A DNA stretch of 64,000 nucleotides from Neoconidiobolus thromboides FSU 785 (GCA_025603075.1 MU626291.1:1-64000), one strand, 5' to 3'. Positions 46,601-58,101 are shown, numbered from the stretch's first letter. Translations and numbers: made by a program. Notes: generated by a model from the letters alone, not told the origin.

Positions 46601-48341
46601 AACTTTTATTAAATAATGATTCATATTGTTGATAGTTTTTTAGAATAATGTTTAATATGGGTTTATATTCATTTAGTTTGTTGTGTTGATCTTCTAACTG
46701 TAAATCCTTATTGAATTGATTATTAATAAAATATGGATATTTTGATAATAATAAATAACATAAACTTAATGTTTCAATAATACCATATTTGATAATAAAA
46801 CTCTTTAACTCCTTGTTATTTATAATATTTTCTTCATTTAATAAATCAATTGTATTTCTATTCTTTAATTGAATTAAATTATCTAATATATATTTCAATT
46901 GATCAATTGGTCGAAATTTAATTAACTTATATATCTTTTTATTACTTAAGATATAAATTTGACGTTGATAAAAATAGTACTGGCTATTTGTATTATCTGA
47001 ATAATAATCTTTAATATTGATATTCATTATGTTATCTATTTTTTTATCTTCCATAAAATCCATAACTCTTTCTTGCTGATCAAAGTTACTTTGAATATCA
47101 TAAGTAACTAATGTATCTATCCCAAATAATGATTTTTTATCTTCGTTATTAACTTGATCAACCAACACATTTTTGTTGTTTAAATATTCACTCGCACATT
47201 CAGAATATTTGATTTGAATTATATTATCCTCTTTATTATTATCTTCATAAATAAAACAACTCATTAACATACCATTATAATATTCTCCATTATAATACGT
47301 GTTTTTAAATGTAGTATCTTGATTACCAATAATAAAATGACTTACTTCTAGGTTACCAACTTCATTTATTAACTTGTCATCCGTCGATTTTAAATAAATC
47401 CAAGTACCATCATAAGTTAATAATACTAATCGAATTAAATCTTCCTTTTGTTTTGGTATAATATTCAATTTCACAATCCCTTTTGAAATAGCCCTTTTTA
47501 ATTGATTATTTTTCAAAAAAGTAGGTGAAAGATGAGTTATTGTTGCTTTCCATTGAAATAAATCGCCTTTTATATCATAAATATCAATATTGGTATCCTT
47601 ATTTAAAGTATATAATGTATTCCTTTCCAAATCAATTTGTAAACCTCTTAAATTTTTATAACGAAAATCAAAAAATTTAGTTATTATAGAGAGGTAGTTT
47701 GTGTGATTTACTACTGATGTTTGTTTTGAAAATAAGCTTGATTTCAATTGATACTTTAATTCTAATACATCACCATTATTAGCCAAAAATATTCTTCCTT
47801 CATTTGTTGAAGCAATCAAATCATTTTCATAACAATAACAATCAAACTTATAAGGAGTATGTAATACTTGAATCTTATCCTCATCTATTTTAATCCCATA
47901 TAAATAAACCTTACTTTGAAATCCAATCAATAATCCTTTGATTACGCTTTCTTCAAAGCATTCTTTTTTGATATCAACAACACTTATAAATTTAAACTGA
48001 TCTTCCAGTAATTCAATCTGAATCAAATCTTTTTTGAAATCCCATAAATTCAATTGTCCATCAGTGACATAATAAAGATAATTGATCTCTTTTAGTAGCC
48101 CTTTTTTGATATTGGCATCTTGTAATTTCAATGCTATTGATGGTGGCGACTCGTAATGAGTTAATGAAAACTCAGATAAACAAGAACCTTGTTTTTCTAT
48201 GGTGGAGGTAAGATACAACTCAGAATGGTAACCCTTTATTTGAGAAGTTAAATCGGATACGATTTCATTTTGATAATGGGCATTAAGTGAATATAGTGAT
48301 TCACTATCACTTAGAGTCTTGTTTTCGGTGGTTGAATTCAT
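43661..48341 (-). CDS. Nup155/Nup170-like nucleoporin, third paralogue
   Basis: Deduced exons on the minus strand: 48341-46032, 45978-45904, 45851-45175, 45121-44875, 44814-44691, 44627-44529, 44462-44323, 44258-44152, 44096-43661 (1404 residues). The propeller region has GLLKEINYLYYV, DGQLNLWDF, NEGRIFLANNG and IKFRPIDQLKYI; the solenoid has ITSVNLEWIIQHLIEFGF, matching INTITLEWVIDSLSELGY of the 33747 copy. The 247-bp exon 4 equals exon 2 of that copy, and the following introns share positions and phases; exon 2 (75 bp) matches exon 2 of the 29565 copy. The last exon encodes a charged tail of about 145 residues (LPLSARKAKSFS, EEKYGEIVREEM), longer than in copy 2. The ATG at 48341 is preferred: the frame extends 30 codons upstream but only through Lys/Phe/Leu codons of an AAATTTTT repeat. 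Divergence is high but the frame is intact. Confidence 0.85.
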
Positions 48342-48537
48342 TCTCCTTGATTGAAATAAAAAACTAAAAAAGTTTTTCAAAGGTTTTGTCAAAAAAAATT
48401 TTAAAAATTTTAAAAATTTTAAAAATTTCAATTAGTCATTTTCGTCATTAACCAATAAAATTAAAGCAAAATATCAAAAAAAATCCAAAAAAAAATGTAG
48501 TAAAATTCCAGCCAGCATATCCTTTATATTTATATAG

Positions 48538-48638
48538 TATGAAAGTGTTTTAGTTTCATCACCTTTTTCATTCTCTAAGTGCTATTTGGGTGGAAAAATT
48601 GTCAGTAAAGTTCTTAAACAAAAAACATAACCCCATAT
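48538..48638 (-). mobile_element. Hairpin MITE, copy 17
   Basis: TATGAAAGTGTTTTAGTTTC to AAAACATAACCCCATAT; core GTGCTATTTGGGTGGAAAAA intact. Confidence 0.85.
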
Positions 48639-49061
48639 TTTATAAAGATTTCATTTATTTTTGATAAAGAGTAAAATGCTTTGAATGAGTCTTGTATTTT
48701 ATTTTTTATTTTTTATTTAATTATTTATATAAATCTAAAGATTTTAATAATATAAAATTTTAGTTTCATATAATCAAGTGCTAAATAACAGGCATATTTG
48801 ACTTTTTTTAATACAATTCATAATTTGTAAAAATAGTGCAGCCAATTAAATATATAAATTTACACATCATAAACTTAATTAGCATCTATTTTAAAAAAAT
48901 TATAAAATCAAATATATTCATTATTTTGCACTTATTTATAGAAAATACATTGACATTAATTAAAAAATAAGTGACATTTAAATGGAACCGTTTTTGATAA
49001 CATCTTTATTTTTTAATTAAATAAAATTAATTTTACAGCTATATGAATTTAAATATACATT

Positions 49062-49167
49062 ATATGGGAATGTTTTTTTCAACTTCATTGTTTTTTCCAT
49101 TTTTTAAGTGCTATTTAAGCGAAAGTTTGTTAGTAAAATTCTTAAATACAAAAATACATCCCCATAT
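49062..49167 (-). mobile_element. Hairpin MITE, copy 18
   Basis: ATATGGGAATGTTTTTTTC to AAAAATACATCCCCATAT, 106 bp, both ends intact. Confidence 0.9.
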
Positions 49168-49843
49168 AATACTAATTTCATAATAGGAGCTTTTAAATAG
49201 TATGTGGTATACTTTAGTGAATAAGTAAATTTTTATTATATTAAGCACTTTTGTCAATAAGACACTATTTGAGGCTTTTTTTACAAAAGAATAACAGAGT
49301 CAACTATAATACTATTGTAGTATTTGTTTTAAATAGTATTACATAAAGAGTAACTTATTATAAATAAAGATTATATGATGATGTTTTTTTTGATTTTAAT
49401 TTTTAAATTTAAATTTTCCAATTTAACAATAAATTTTTGACAAAAAATCCAAAATAAACAAATATAATTATTTATTTGAATATATATTATAAAATAGCAA
49501 TATAGTAAAATTCAATATAAAATTTAATTCCATGTATTAATATTTCATAACGTTTTGATAGATAAAATAATAATAGTTTTTTGAAGTAAATTTGAATAAA
49601 AAAAGGATAACATAAGGGAAAGGGCAATATAACGAAAAAAGTGAGATTTCGAGTCAAATTCAGTTACGTAGAGTTATATAAGGGAGGGTTTATAATATGT
49701 AACATATGGTGACAGTTACTCAACATACATTCTAATTAAAATGAGTATATAAAAAAATAAGCTTTACTTAAGGTATTTTTAACTTAGTATTATTAACTAA
49801 TTAAATAAGCCCTATATAAAAAAAGTATTATAATAACTTTAAT

Positions 49844-49906
49844 GGTTTTTTGATCTAGTGGTAATATGAACGTTTGAGCCAAATAGTCAATGACCCATAA
49901 AAAACG
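49844..49906 (+). pseudogene. tRNA-like remnant lacking a T arm
   Basis: A sequence resembling a tRNA D arm and A box (TGATCTAGTGGTAATATGA) is followed by an anticodon-like region and GACCC. It is bracketed by GTTTTTT and AAAAAAC, which could pair as an acceptor-like stem. The T arm and B box are missing, so it cannot be a functional tRNA gene. Chance similarity is possible. Confidence 0.25.
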
Positions 49907-49927
49907 GTGATATAAATGACCAATACA

Positions 49928-50034
49928 ATATGAGGATGTATTTTTATGTTTAAGAATTTTGCTAACAATTTTTCCGCTCAAATAGGGCTTAAAAAATGGA
50001 AAAAGCAATGAAACTAAAAAAATCATCCCCATAT
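49928..50034 (+). mobile_element. Hairpin MITE, copy 19
   Basis: ATATGAGGATGTATTTTTATG to AAATCATCCCCATAT, 107 bp, with TTTTTCCGCTCAAATAGGGC in the centre. Confidence 0.9.
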
Positions 50035-51630
50035 AATAGCTTATTTAAAGATAAAATTGGTCAATTCATTATCAATAGTAAAATTATTATAACAAAAGGA
50101 ATAATTTGTTTTTCTATTAAGCCAAAAGCTTTGTTTAGTTATTGTTTAATGAATACTTTATTAATTTAAAGAGTTAAGGAAGGAAGATAAATGACAATTC
50201 AATTTTTAGCTGAAAAGAGGTTGAAAAGAAGTGAAAAAAAACTCTCTTTTGAATAGATTTTATTAATTGTAGGAGATAACTATCAATCAAAGTGATATTT
50301 ATTGTAAAGAAATAAAACAAAGTTCAATAGCATTTAGGTCATCTGAAAATTGATAACATTTATTAGCTTTTGAATTCAAGTCAAAAGTAAATCCCGTTTT
50401 AATTAAGAGGATTTTAAGACTTTTCCTAAAAATAAAAAGCTAGTAAAATAATGAATTATAAAAAATGATACTAACAAGTTAAAATTCAATAAAACCTAAT
50501 CATCTTCCTTAAAGCTCTTTTAATTAAAATGCGTGCTTGTCAAGTGCTCAATTAACAAAAATTCAAACATTAAGCTATAAATCAGTAAAACTATAAATCA
50601 CAGTTAATGCAACTATTTTTAACTAATTAGCTGTAATTTTATAGTTAAATAATTTATTACCTAATTTTTTTGCCTAATCCTTACTTATAAATGGATTTTA
50701 GTATAAGTTACATTCTTAAATGAATAATTAATAAGTTTGAAAAAGAATAGTAGTTGTTGTATTGCTTCCAAAAATTAGCTCTGCTACATTGTTGTTCATC
50801 TGACCTAAATTAAGCTATATATCTAAGTTGAAAACAGAATGCACAAAATAAGCGGTACTACTGGTTCACTTTTAACATACCATGAGCATTTATGATTTTA
50901 TATTTACTGGATTTAATCGTGACAATTTTATTTATTTGTTGTACTAAATCAACATAAAATATGAAATACCCATATTATTTTTAAATCGAAATAATAACAG
51001 CTAGCAATTTAATCAAGAAAACCAATGCGAAATGCTAATAAAGTTTAAAATGGACCTCGTTTAAAGGAATTTGAATAGGCTAAGTTACGCTTAGATGGGA
51101 GCAAAAGTGGGCGTGAAGCATTGACTAAACTATTCTTATCTCTCCTTTATCGAACTTGAGTTGATTTATTTCATTAACTAAACATTTGAGAGCCTTATGA
51201 CTTTTTCAAAAATACAAATTTGAAAATAATCAAATACTTTAGCCTATTTGTATTATTATATTTAGAAGAAAATAAAGCTAAATAGGAATTTCGGAGACTT
51301 CTATATATATGTGGGATTTCATGTAAAGAATAATCAATCACTAATAATTAACAGATTTAATAAGACATGGCTATTGCAGACTGTTGGACTGATTAAGTTA
51401 ATTTTAATACTATATGAAGATAAAATAATATTTTTTATAAGTGTCATTTTAATACTATTTCAATACAAAATAATAGCTATAAACTGTGCTTTAAAATTTT
51501 CTTTTTAAAGAGCCATTTCATTACCTTTAAGCCTATTATTTTTGTAGTTTGACTCTTCAATTTAGTTGATTTTAAATGTATTAGTGGCATTTAAGAAAGT
51601 TTATTCAAAATAAACAAAAAATTACAAAAG

Positions 51631-51637
51631 TATAAAA
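51631..51637 (+). promoter_or_regulatory. Probable TATA box of GH3 gene
   Basis: TATAAAA overlaps the first in-frame ATG (51637) and lies 75 bp before the second (51706), the same spacing seen between TATA box and ATG in the other secreted-protein genes. This argues for 51706 as the real start. Confidence 0.55.
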
Positions 51638-51705
51638 TGATACAGATTTTACTTGAAACAAATAAAATTATTATAATTACTTTTATTATTATCTCTTTAA
51701 TCAAC

Positions 51706-54021
51706 ATGCTTTACTTTATTCTTTCTATTGTATTAGCAACCACTGTGCTAGGTTCCAGATATCCCAACAGTATAGATTGGGACCATCCTTGTGGATGCAG
51801 TCATTTTAATGAAAGTTATGATTCTCAAGTTGAGAGTTTAATTTACAAGATGAATCTACGTGAAAAAGTGGGGCAATTATCTCAGCTTAATATTGCTATC
51901 TTAGTTAACAAAAATACTTTAGAATTGGATCCTAAACTTGTTGATTATTATGTCAATGAAATGCAAGTAGGTTCCTTTTTTAATAATCTTTCTGATGGTA
52001 CTGAAAAATTACCTGCAGGACCAGATAAATGGGTACGTTTAATGAATCAATTACAAGACGCTAGTCAAAAAAACCGATTAAAGATACCTATGATCTATGG
52101 TTTAGATTCGGTTCATGGTGCTAATTTTATTTATGGTGCTACTATTTTTCCTCAACAATTAGGGCAAGCTGCTACCTTCAATCGTACATTAATTAGAAAA
52201 ATTAGTGAGATTACAGCTAAAGATACAAGAGCTGTTGGTGTTCATTGGAATTTTTCGCCTATTTTAGATATTGCTGTTAACAAACAGTGGCCAAGAGTTT
52301 ATGAAACTTTTGGTGAAGATCCATATGTTGCTGCTGAACTAGGTAGGGAAACTATTATTGGTTATCAAGGATGTGGTAAAGACTTAGCTCGTGAAGATAA
52401 AGTAGCTGCTACGATGAAGCATTTTATTGGTTACTCTTCTTCTCGCTCTGGTAAAGATATTGATGGTGCTTGGATGTCTGAAAGGACTATCAATGATTAC
52501 TTTAGACCAAGTTTCCAAGCTGCTGTTGAAGCTAGTATTGCTACTACTATGGAATCTTATTCTGATATCGACGGTGATCATTTAGTTAACTCTAAACAAT
52601 ATTTAGTAGATCTACTTCGTAGAAAAATGAACTTCAAAGGTGCTTTAATTACAGATTATCAACAAATTCAAAAGCTACATGATCCAATTCATATTGCTTC
52701 TTCACAAGAAGATGCTGTATATAAGGTAATGAAGTCGGGTACTTTAGATATATCAATGATTCCAAATGATGTTACTTTTATTACTATTTTGGAAAGCTTA
52801 ATTAAAAAAGGTAGGATCTCAATGAATATGATTGATAATAATGTACGTCGTATGCTTATTTTAAAGAAAAAGCTAGGATTACTTGGCTCAACTGGTAAGA
52901 TAGATGTCAATTCAAAATTAGTTAGAAGTATTGGATCTAAAGAAGATCGTGGATTATCTTTAGATGCAGCAAGAGAATCCATTATCTTATTACATAACAA
53001 AAACAATACTCTTCCACTTAAGAAAGGAATTAAAGTATTAGTAACTGGCCCTACTGCTAATTCTATTAGTTACCAAACTGGCGGTTGGACTTTCAGTTGG
53101 CAAGGAACTAATAAAGATGAATGGTATCAAGGAAACGGAACTACCATTATCCAAGGTTTAAAGGAATTTGCTAGTGTAACTCACTTACCTTCCATCGACA
53201 TTAATGGAACTTGGATTGGCTCTGGTATTGAGGGAGTTGTAAATGCTTCAAAAGATCATGATGCCATTGTGGTATGTATTGGTGAAGCTACTTATGCTGA
53301 ATTTTTTGGTAATATAAGTGATATGGCCCTCCATCATATGCAACTAAACATCCTTCATGCTTTAATTGGTAATACTGACAAGCCTGTAATTGTTGTAATA
53401 AATCAAGGTAGGCCGAGAGTCATTAATTCGAGTATTGACCAAGCTAATGGGGTTATCAATAATTTCTTAGCTGGACCATATGCAGGTCAAGCCATTGCTG
53501 AAATTATATTTGGCGAAGTTAATCCATCTGGTAAATTGCCGCTTACTTACGCCAACAAAGTTAATGATAATACTCAAAGTTACTATCGCCGTTTTAATGA
53601 AGATAACCCAAAAAACTTATGGAATTTTGGTCACGGCTTGTCTTATACCAGTTTTTCTTATTCCAATATCACCCTTTCTAAAAATGTTATGACCCCCTAT
53701 AATCACATTGATGTTTCAGTTGAAGTAACTAACTCTGGTGCTACAGCTGGTAAAGAAACTGTATTGATGTATGTTACTGACGAATACCGTACCATCTCGC
53801 CCGAAATTAAAAAATTAAGGGGATTTGAAAAAATATATTTAAATGCTGGAGAAACTAAAGAAGTCAAATTTGTTATTAATATCAAGGACCTTGCTTTTGC
53901 TGGTTTGGATAACAAATATATTGCTGAAGAAGGTTCTTTCTATGTTACCATTGAAGACTCAAAAGCTCAATTCGAATTAAAAGTTGGCTATGGTCGTGAT
54001 ACCTTTTACCTTGGAGAATAA
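51706..54021 (+). CDS. Secreted GH3 beta-glucosidase
   Basis: Single-exon gene, 771 residues from the ATG at 51706. Starting there gives a clean signal peptide (MLYFILSIVLATTVLG); an ATG at 51637 would add 23 residues but overlaps the TATA box. The GH3 N-terminal barrel shows EKVGQLSQLN, YGLDSVHGANF, NFSPILDIA, ETFGEDPYVAAELG, KHFIGYS and the nucleophile D317 in GALITDYQQI. The C-terminal sandwich (IVVCIGEATYAEFFG, FGEVNPSGKLPLTY, FGHGLSYTSF) and a fibronectin III-like end domain (VEVTNSGATAGKETVLMYV) complete the three-domain layout. Such enzymes remove beta-linked glucose from cello- or laminari-oligosaccharides. The barrel resembles the lysosomal/Dictyostelium-type subgroup by its ITDYQQI motif. 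Confidence 0.93.
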   Translation: MLYFILSIVLATTVLGSRYPNSIDWDHPCGCSHFNESYDSQVESLIYKMNLREKVGQLSQLNIAILVNKNTLELDPKLVDYYVNEMQVGSFFNNLSDGTEKLPAGPDKWVRLMNQLQDASQKNRLKIPMIYGLDSVHGANFIYGATIFPQQLGQAATFNRTLIRKISEITAKDTRAVGVHWNFSPILDIAVNKQWPRVYETFGEDPYVAAELGRETIIGYQGCGKDLAREDKVAATMKHFIGYSSSRSGKDIDGAWMSERTINDYFRPSFQAAVEASIATTMESYSDIDGDHLVNSKQYLVDLLRRKMNFKGALITDYQQIQKLHDPIHIASSQEDAVYKVMKSGTLDISMIPNDVTFITILESLIKKGRISMNMIDNNVRRMLILKKKLGLLGSTGKIDVNSKLVRSIGSKEDRGLSLDAARESIILLHNKNNTLPLKKGIKVLVTGPTANSISYQTGGWTFSWQGTNKDEWYQGNGTTIIQGLKEFASVTHLPSIDINGTWIGSGIEGVVNASKDHDAIVVCIGEATYAEFFGNISDMALHHMQLNILHALIGNTDKPVIVVINQGRPRVINSSIDQANGVINNFLAGPYAGQAIAEIIFGEVNPSGKLPLTYANKVNDNTQSYYRRFNEDNPKNLWNFGHGLSYTSFSYSNITLSKNVMTPYNHIDVSVEVTNSGATAGKETVLMYVTDEYRTISPEIKKLRGFEKIYLNAGETKEVKFVINIKDLAFAGLDNKYIAEEGSFYVTIEDSKAQFELKVGYGRDTFYLGE

Positions 54022-56265
54022 CCCCTTACTAAGCTTTTTTTATTTCTGGCCTTTGCATATAGTCAAATAAAAATTAGTTTATAAATTTACAAAATTTGGA
54101 TCTTTAAAACTTAAAATTATCTTTTTGCCCTTGAAAAGCCAAAATTCCAAATCTTTCATTAACTAAAAATTGAAATATTTAAGTTAGATAACTTAAGAGA
54201 CAAAACGATTAGAGGGAATCGTTTGGGAAAAAAACATAAATTTATAAAGCTGATAAATATGAAATACAGTAGCATCAATGACTCTCCCTAAAATCCAAAT
54301 GCAATAAGACCAACAATGAGCAAAATTCTCTACCGAATTTCTTTTTAAGAAAACTGTAATTATTTCATAATAAGACCTTGTCAGAGAAATATATGGTACA
54401 CAAGAAGTGGGCAAAGTTGAGTTTAAAGTAACCTTTTATCACAAATAGTATTGCTATTTATTTAAAAAGTTTAATCTTTTTTAGGAAATCTTGTAGCAGC
54501 CAGAGGATCCCAATTGTTTTATTGTTTGAGGGAAACAACGATAGGTCAAATGATCAAAACTTAATATTTTTATTAAGAACAGAGCGCTTAGGTAATGATA
54601 GTTTCAATCGTTCATATATAAATAGAAATTGCCTTACATATTAATTTTTATAAATTTTTTTACCATTATTTTATAAACATAAATATAAATATATATAGAA
54701 GGAGAAACCTAGAGCCTGGGTTTTGAAAGTAGGTACATAGAGAATTTTATAATAAAATTGTTATCTTTCGGGAGATGGCTAAACTTAGAAATTTGAGAAA
54801 TAAAAGTAGTTTCAAATGTTTATTTTTTGGTCAATATTAACTCAGCAATAAAACAACATGAGCGGAAACAGCCATAAAAGTCGAAAGTAATGTAACTTTA
54901 GCAAATCGACTTTTAGAGCTTGAATATATTAGCCTGATGATAAAGTAAAAGTCCAGACCAAATACAAAATATGGAATTTTACTAACTAAATATATTATTT
55001 AAGGTATTCAATATTCTTACAATAAGGAAGTAAGATAGAAAAAGGGTTTGAATGATTAAACTAAAACCAAATATGGCTAAAATAGCTAATAATAGATACT
55101 AAAATCTAATATCATCGTTATAAAACTAATACTTAAGTAAAATTAACATAGTATATCAATTTTTTATCATTGAATTAAAAAAATAAGATTGGGACTAATG
55201 TAAAGCAAGTTTGAAGTCTTTTATCCCTGATTTTTTTGTTTTCTCATTAAAAAAATCCTTTTTTTAGCTTAATTTTATAATTTGAATCTAAATCCAATAA
55301 AGTTTACTAAATTTTTACAGTTCTTAAACCTCATCCATCTAAAAAATGCTTATAAAATTAGTATGGCTATTACAGCTCTTTTGTAATTTATTTAACAGCT
55401 CATTAAAGAAAAAAATTAATGCTATATTCAGTTAAAGTATATAAAAAGACCTTAGAAAAATTGGTTATGCAAACGGTTTAACTATTAAAACCAGCGCTAA
55501 TAAAGTCTTGAATGGACTGCAATAATTGTAAATAGAACAAGAAGCAGGGAAAGGCGTACAAAGAAATAGTGTAGATTATAATAATAGTTCTTATATATTC
55601 AGTTTTCTCGGTTTACTATATTAGGGAAGAAAGAGCATGCTCAATTTTATAGGTCCGGAGTTTCCTATATTAATACATTATCTTGTACATACTACAGTTT
55701 GGAAGCACCGCTTTATATAGATTAAAATCTTACCTGTGTAAAACTCTCAAGTTTTTATTTGTGAAGGTAACTTGTTAAAGTTTTAAAACGGAACATTAAA
55801 GTATCTGGAATTAAAGGAAAGTAGTAAGTTATACTTTTTAATAGGATATTAACGCATATAATTTTTTGAAATTTTAAATATATAAAGTTAAATAAAAAGC
55901 AGAATATTGAATTAGTACTAGTCTTTTTGAAAAAAATAAATATATTAATAATTCTATGGTTCGATATAATGGTTGTTTAAATCACCATCCTTCATTCCAT
56001 ATTGGGTTTTGTTTGTAATATCAAAGTATATGGAACAGCTTTAAAAATAGCTATATAATGATTTAATTTTAAAAGATTAAGTCTATAGCCTATAGAAGTT
56101 ATCTAATACTATTGCCTTTTAAGCTGGCATACTATTATAGAACAGAAACAATACTCATAATGTATGATTTGTTTTGAGCTTACAAGATTACATATAATTA
56201 TAGAATAACGTGTTATCTAAGTTAGGGAATTCCTTTAACATAGATCTATATTTATGACATTCACT

Positions 56266-56370
56266 ATATAGAGTATTTTTTTGACTTCATTACTTTTTCT
56301 ATCTTTTAAGCGTTATTTGAGTGGAAAAATTGTTAGTAAAATTCTTAAATATAGAAATACATCCTCATAT
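56266..56370 (-). mobile_element. Hairpin MITE, copy 20
   Basis: TATATAGAGTATTTTTTTGAC to GAAATACATCCTCATAT; core AAGCGTTATTTGAGTGGAAA. Confidence 0.87.
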
Positions 56371-56886
56371 TGATTTGATTTAAAAAATAAGCCTTATTTT
56401 TTATCTTTTTTGAATATATTAAATTTATAAAATAATTTAACTGTAAAGTGATATGATTTTATTTCTACATATATAATATTTTAACTAAAATCTTTTTTAT
56501 ATAAGATAGTAACTAATTTTCATACAAATAAGTTGTGTTATTAAAATAAAAAATACAGAGATTTTAAGTAATAGTGTAGAAGAAATTTTCATTAAAAAAT
56601 CAAAAAATATTATAAGGATATCCGACTTGACCGATTAACTTTTTTTAATGTGAAAAAAAAATCTCAAGGTAAGTTCAGGGTTTACTCTAGTATCGTCAAT
56701 TTCGGTTTTGATACATAATTTGGCTTTTATAACCATATTGCAGTGTCTCTTAATTTAAAGGAGTGATTGTATTATTAGATGATACTTCTTAAAAAAAATT
56801 CTATTTTAGTTTAACCTTTGAATAGTTCCTTGTCAACCAAACCGCTGTAAAAAAAATTCTGAAAATGTTGCATAAATACTTTATTT

Positions 56887-56993
56887 ACATGGGAATGTAT
56901 TTTTTTATTTTATAATTTTACTAACAATCTTTCCACTCAAATAATGCTTAAAAGATGGAAAAAGTAATGAAGCCAAAAAAAACATCCCTATAT
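56887..56993 (+). mobile_element. Hairpin MITE, copy 21
   Basis: ACATGGGAATGTATTTTTTT to AAAAACATCCCTATATC; core CACTCAAATAATGCTTAAAA. Confidence 0.87.
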
Positions 56994-57408
56994 CTTCATT
57001 ATAATTCTGAGACATCTTTAAAAGATAGTAGCACGTTTTATCCAAAGTTTTGTTAAAAGATAAAAATGGAACTAGATGGCACTCTATATTTAAAAAATTG
57101 TTAATTAAATTATTTATAGCATCATACGAGGATATATTATAAATAATAATATAAAAATGAAATTATGTGTGTAAGTTTTATTAAATAAGAAAGGAGAAAT
57201 ACTAAAATAGATTATAGCGAGAAATAATAAGTTAAGCAAACAGACACTAAAAAAAGTAATTTGATTTTAAAGAACATAAAACATTAGTATCAAATGTTAA
57301 ATAAACGGTGTTTCTTATTTATTCCCATGAATAAAATAAAAAGTATAAAGAGCTTGTAAGATACAAATGCAATTTTGATAAAACAGAGTTTAACTTCTAA
57401 GTATCAAT

Positions 57409-58101
57409 ATGAGTAAAAACAATATTATGATCCTTAAAGATACCCTTACTTTACATAAAATCAGAAAAGTGCACAAAGTATTGGCTAAAACAGAAAAGGA
57501 AAAAGTAATAAAGTTAATCGAAGAAGGAATAACCCATCAAATGATTGCAAATATGTTTAAAGTTGAAAGGAGTACTATTACTAAAGTAGCACAAAGGGCC
57601 AAAGATAACACCAAAAAGCAAGCTCACAAATCAAAAGTTAAGCGTTTTTATGAACAGTTGCTTAAATACTGTTTATATGAGAAAGAAGTAACTATCAAAA
57701 AAGTAATTCAATATGCTAAGGGTTTGATAAGCAATATAGATATTAAAATTGATGTTGATGAATGCTTTATTATCAACTTTTTCAAAAGTAATAGCCTATA
57801 TGGTTTTAATAAGTTAAAGGGTGCTGAAACTTGCATTGTAAAAAGCAATGTCCCTTGTAACTTTAAGCTAGATACGACTATTTCAATTAATCAAAGCAAT
57901 ATTCATAAGTTAGAAAGTAGTCCTTTTTTAAATTTAGATATCGACCAATGTAACCGACCATTTACAAACTTTAATGATTTTGCTCAAGGTTACATAAAGT
58001 ATCCCAATATGTATCAATATACTTCCGGAACAGCGACTGATTCTCTTTCTTTTGTAAATTACTTTGATCTTAATTTAAACTATCCTTTTATTTTGTATTA
58101 A
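57409..58101 (+). CDS. CENP-B/pogo-type DNA-binding protein without DDE domain
   Basis: 230 residues. Residues about 20-70 form a CENP-B N-terminal-type helix-turn-helix (EKEKVIKLIEEGITHQMIAN then FKVERSTITKV). Residues about 78-140 resemble the second, CENPB/Tc5-type helix-turn-helix (FYEQLLKYCLYEKEVTIKKV, CFIINFFKSNSLYGFNK). The remaining 90 residues are Asn/Ser-rich without a DDE catalytic core, and the frame ends cleanly at TAA. In pogo-class transposases and their domesticated derivatives the first part binds terminal repeats. This may be a domesticated regulator, a truncated transposase, or a gene with an unseen downstream exon; no such exon is apparent before the MITE at 58341. Pogo-class elements use TA targets, as do the MITEs here, but no direct link is shown. 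Confidence 0.65.
   Translation: MSKNNIMILKDTLTLHKIRKVHKVLAKTEKEKVIKLIEEGITHQMIANMFKVERSTITKVAQRAKDNTKKQAHKSKVKRFYEQLLKYCLYEKEVTIKKVIQYAKGLISNIDIKIDVDECFIINFFKSNSLYGFNKLKGAETCIVKSNVPCNFKLDTTISINQSNIHKLESSPFLNLDIDQCNRPFTNFNDFAQGYIKYPNMYQYTSGTATDSLSFVNYFDLNLNYPFILY

Larger units (their letters stand above)
48342..51630. other. Intergenic region
   Basis: About 3.3 kb without a convincing gene. It holds MITE copies at 48538, 49062 and 49928, a truncated MITE-like end near 49377, and a tRNA-like remnant at 49844-49906. Confidence 0.6.
54022..57408. other. Intergenic region
   Basis: No convincing gene. Two MITE copies (56266, 56887). A 73-codon minus-strand frame at 54193-54414 has no recognisable motif. 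A TATAAAG sequence at about 57350 may serve the gene at 57409. Confidence 0.6.

Noticed and set aside
48342-48431. N-terminal extension of the third nucleoporin
   Set aside because: The added residues come from an AAATTTTT simple repeat and have no counterpart in the paralogues; the ATG at 48341 is preferred.
49371-49430. Further MITE copy
   Set aside because: Only one end (ATGATGTTTTTTTTGATTTT) resembles the family; the core and other end are not recognisable, so it was not counted.
54193-54414. 73-codon minus-strand frame after the GH3 gene
   Set aside because: No recognisable domain, promoter or neighbouring exon; length is expected by chance in such DNA.
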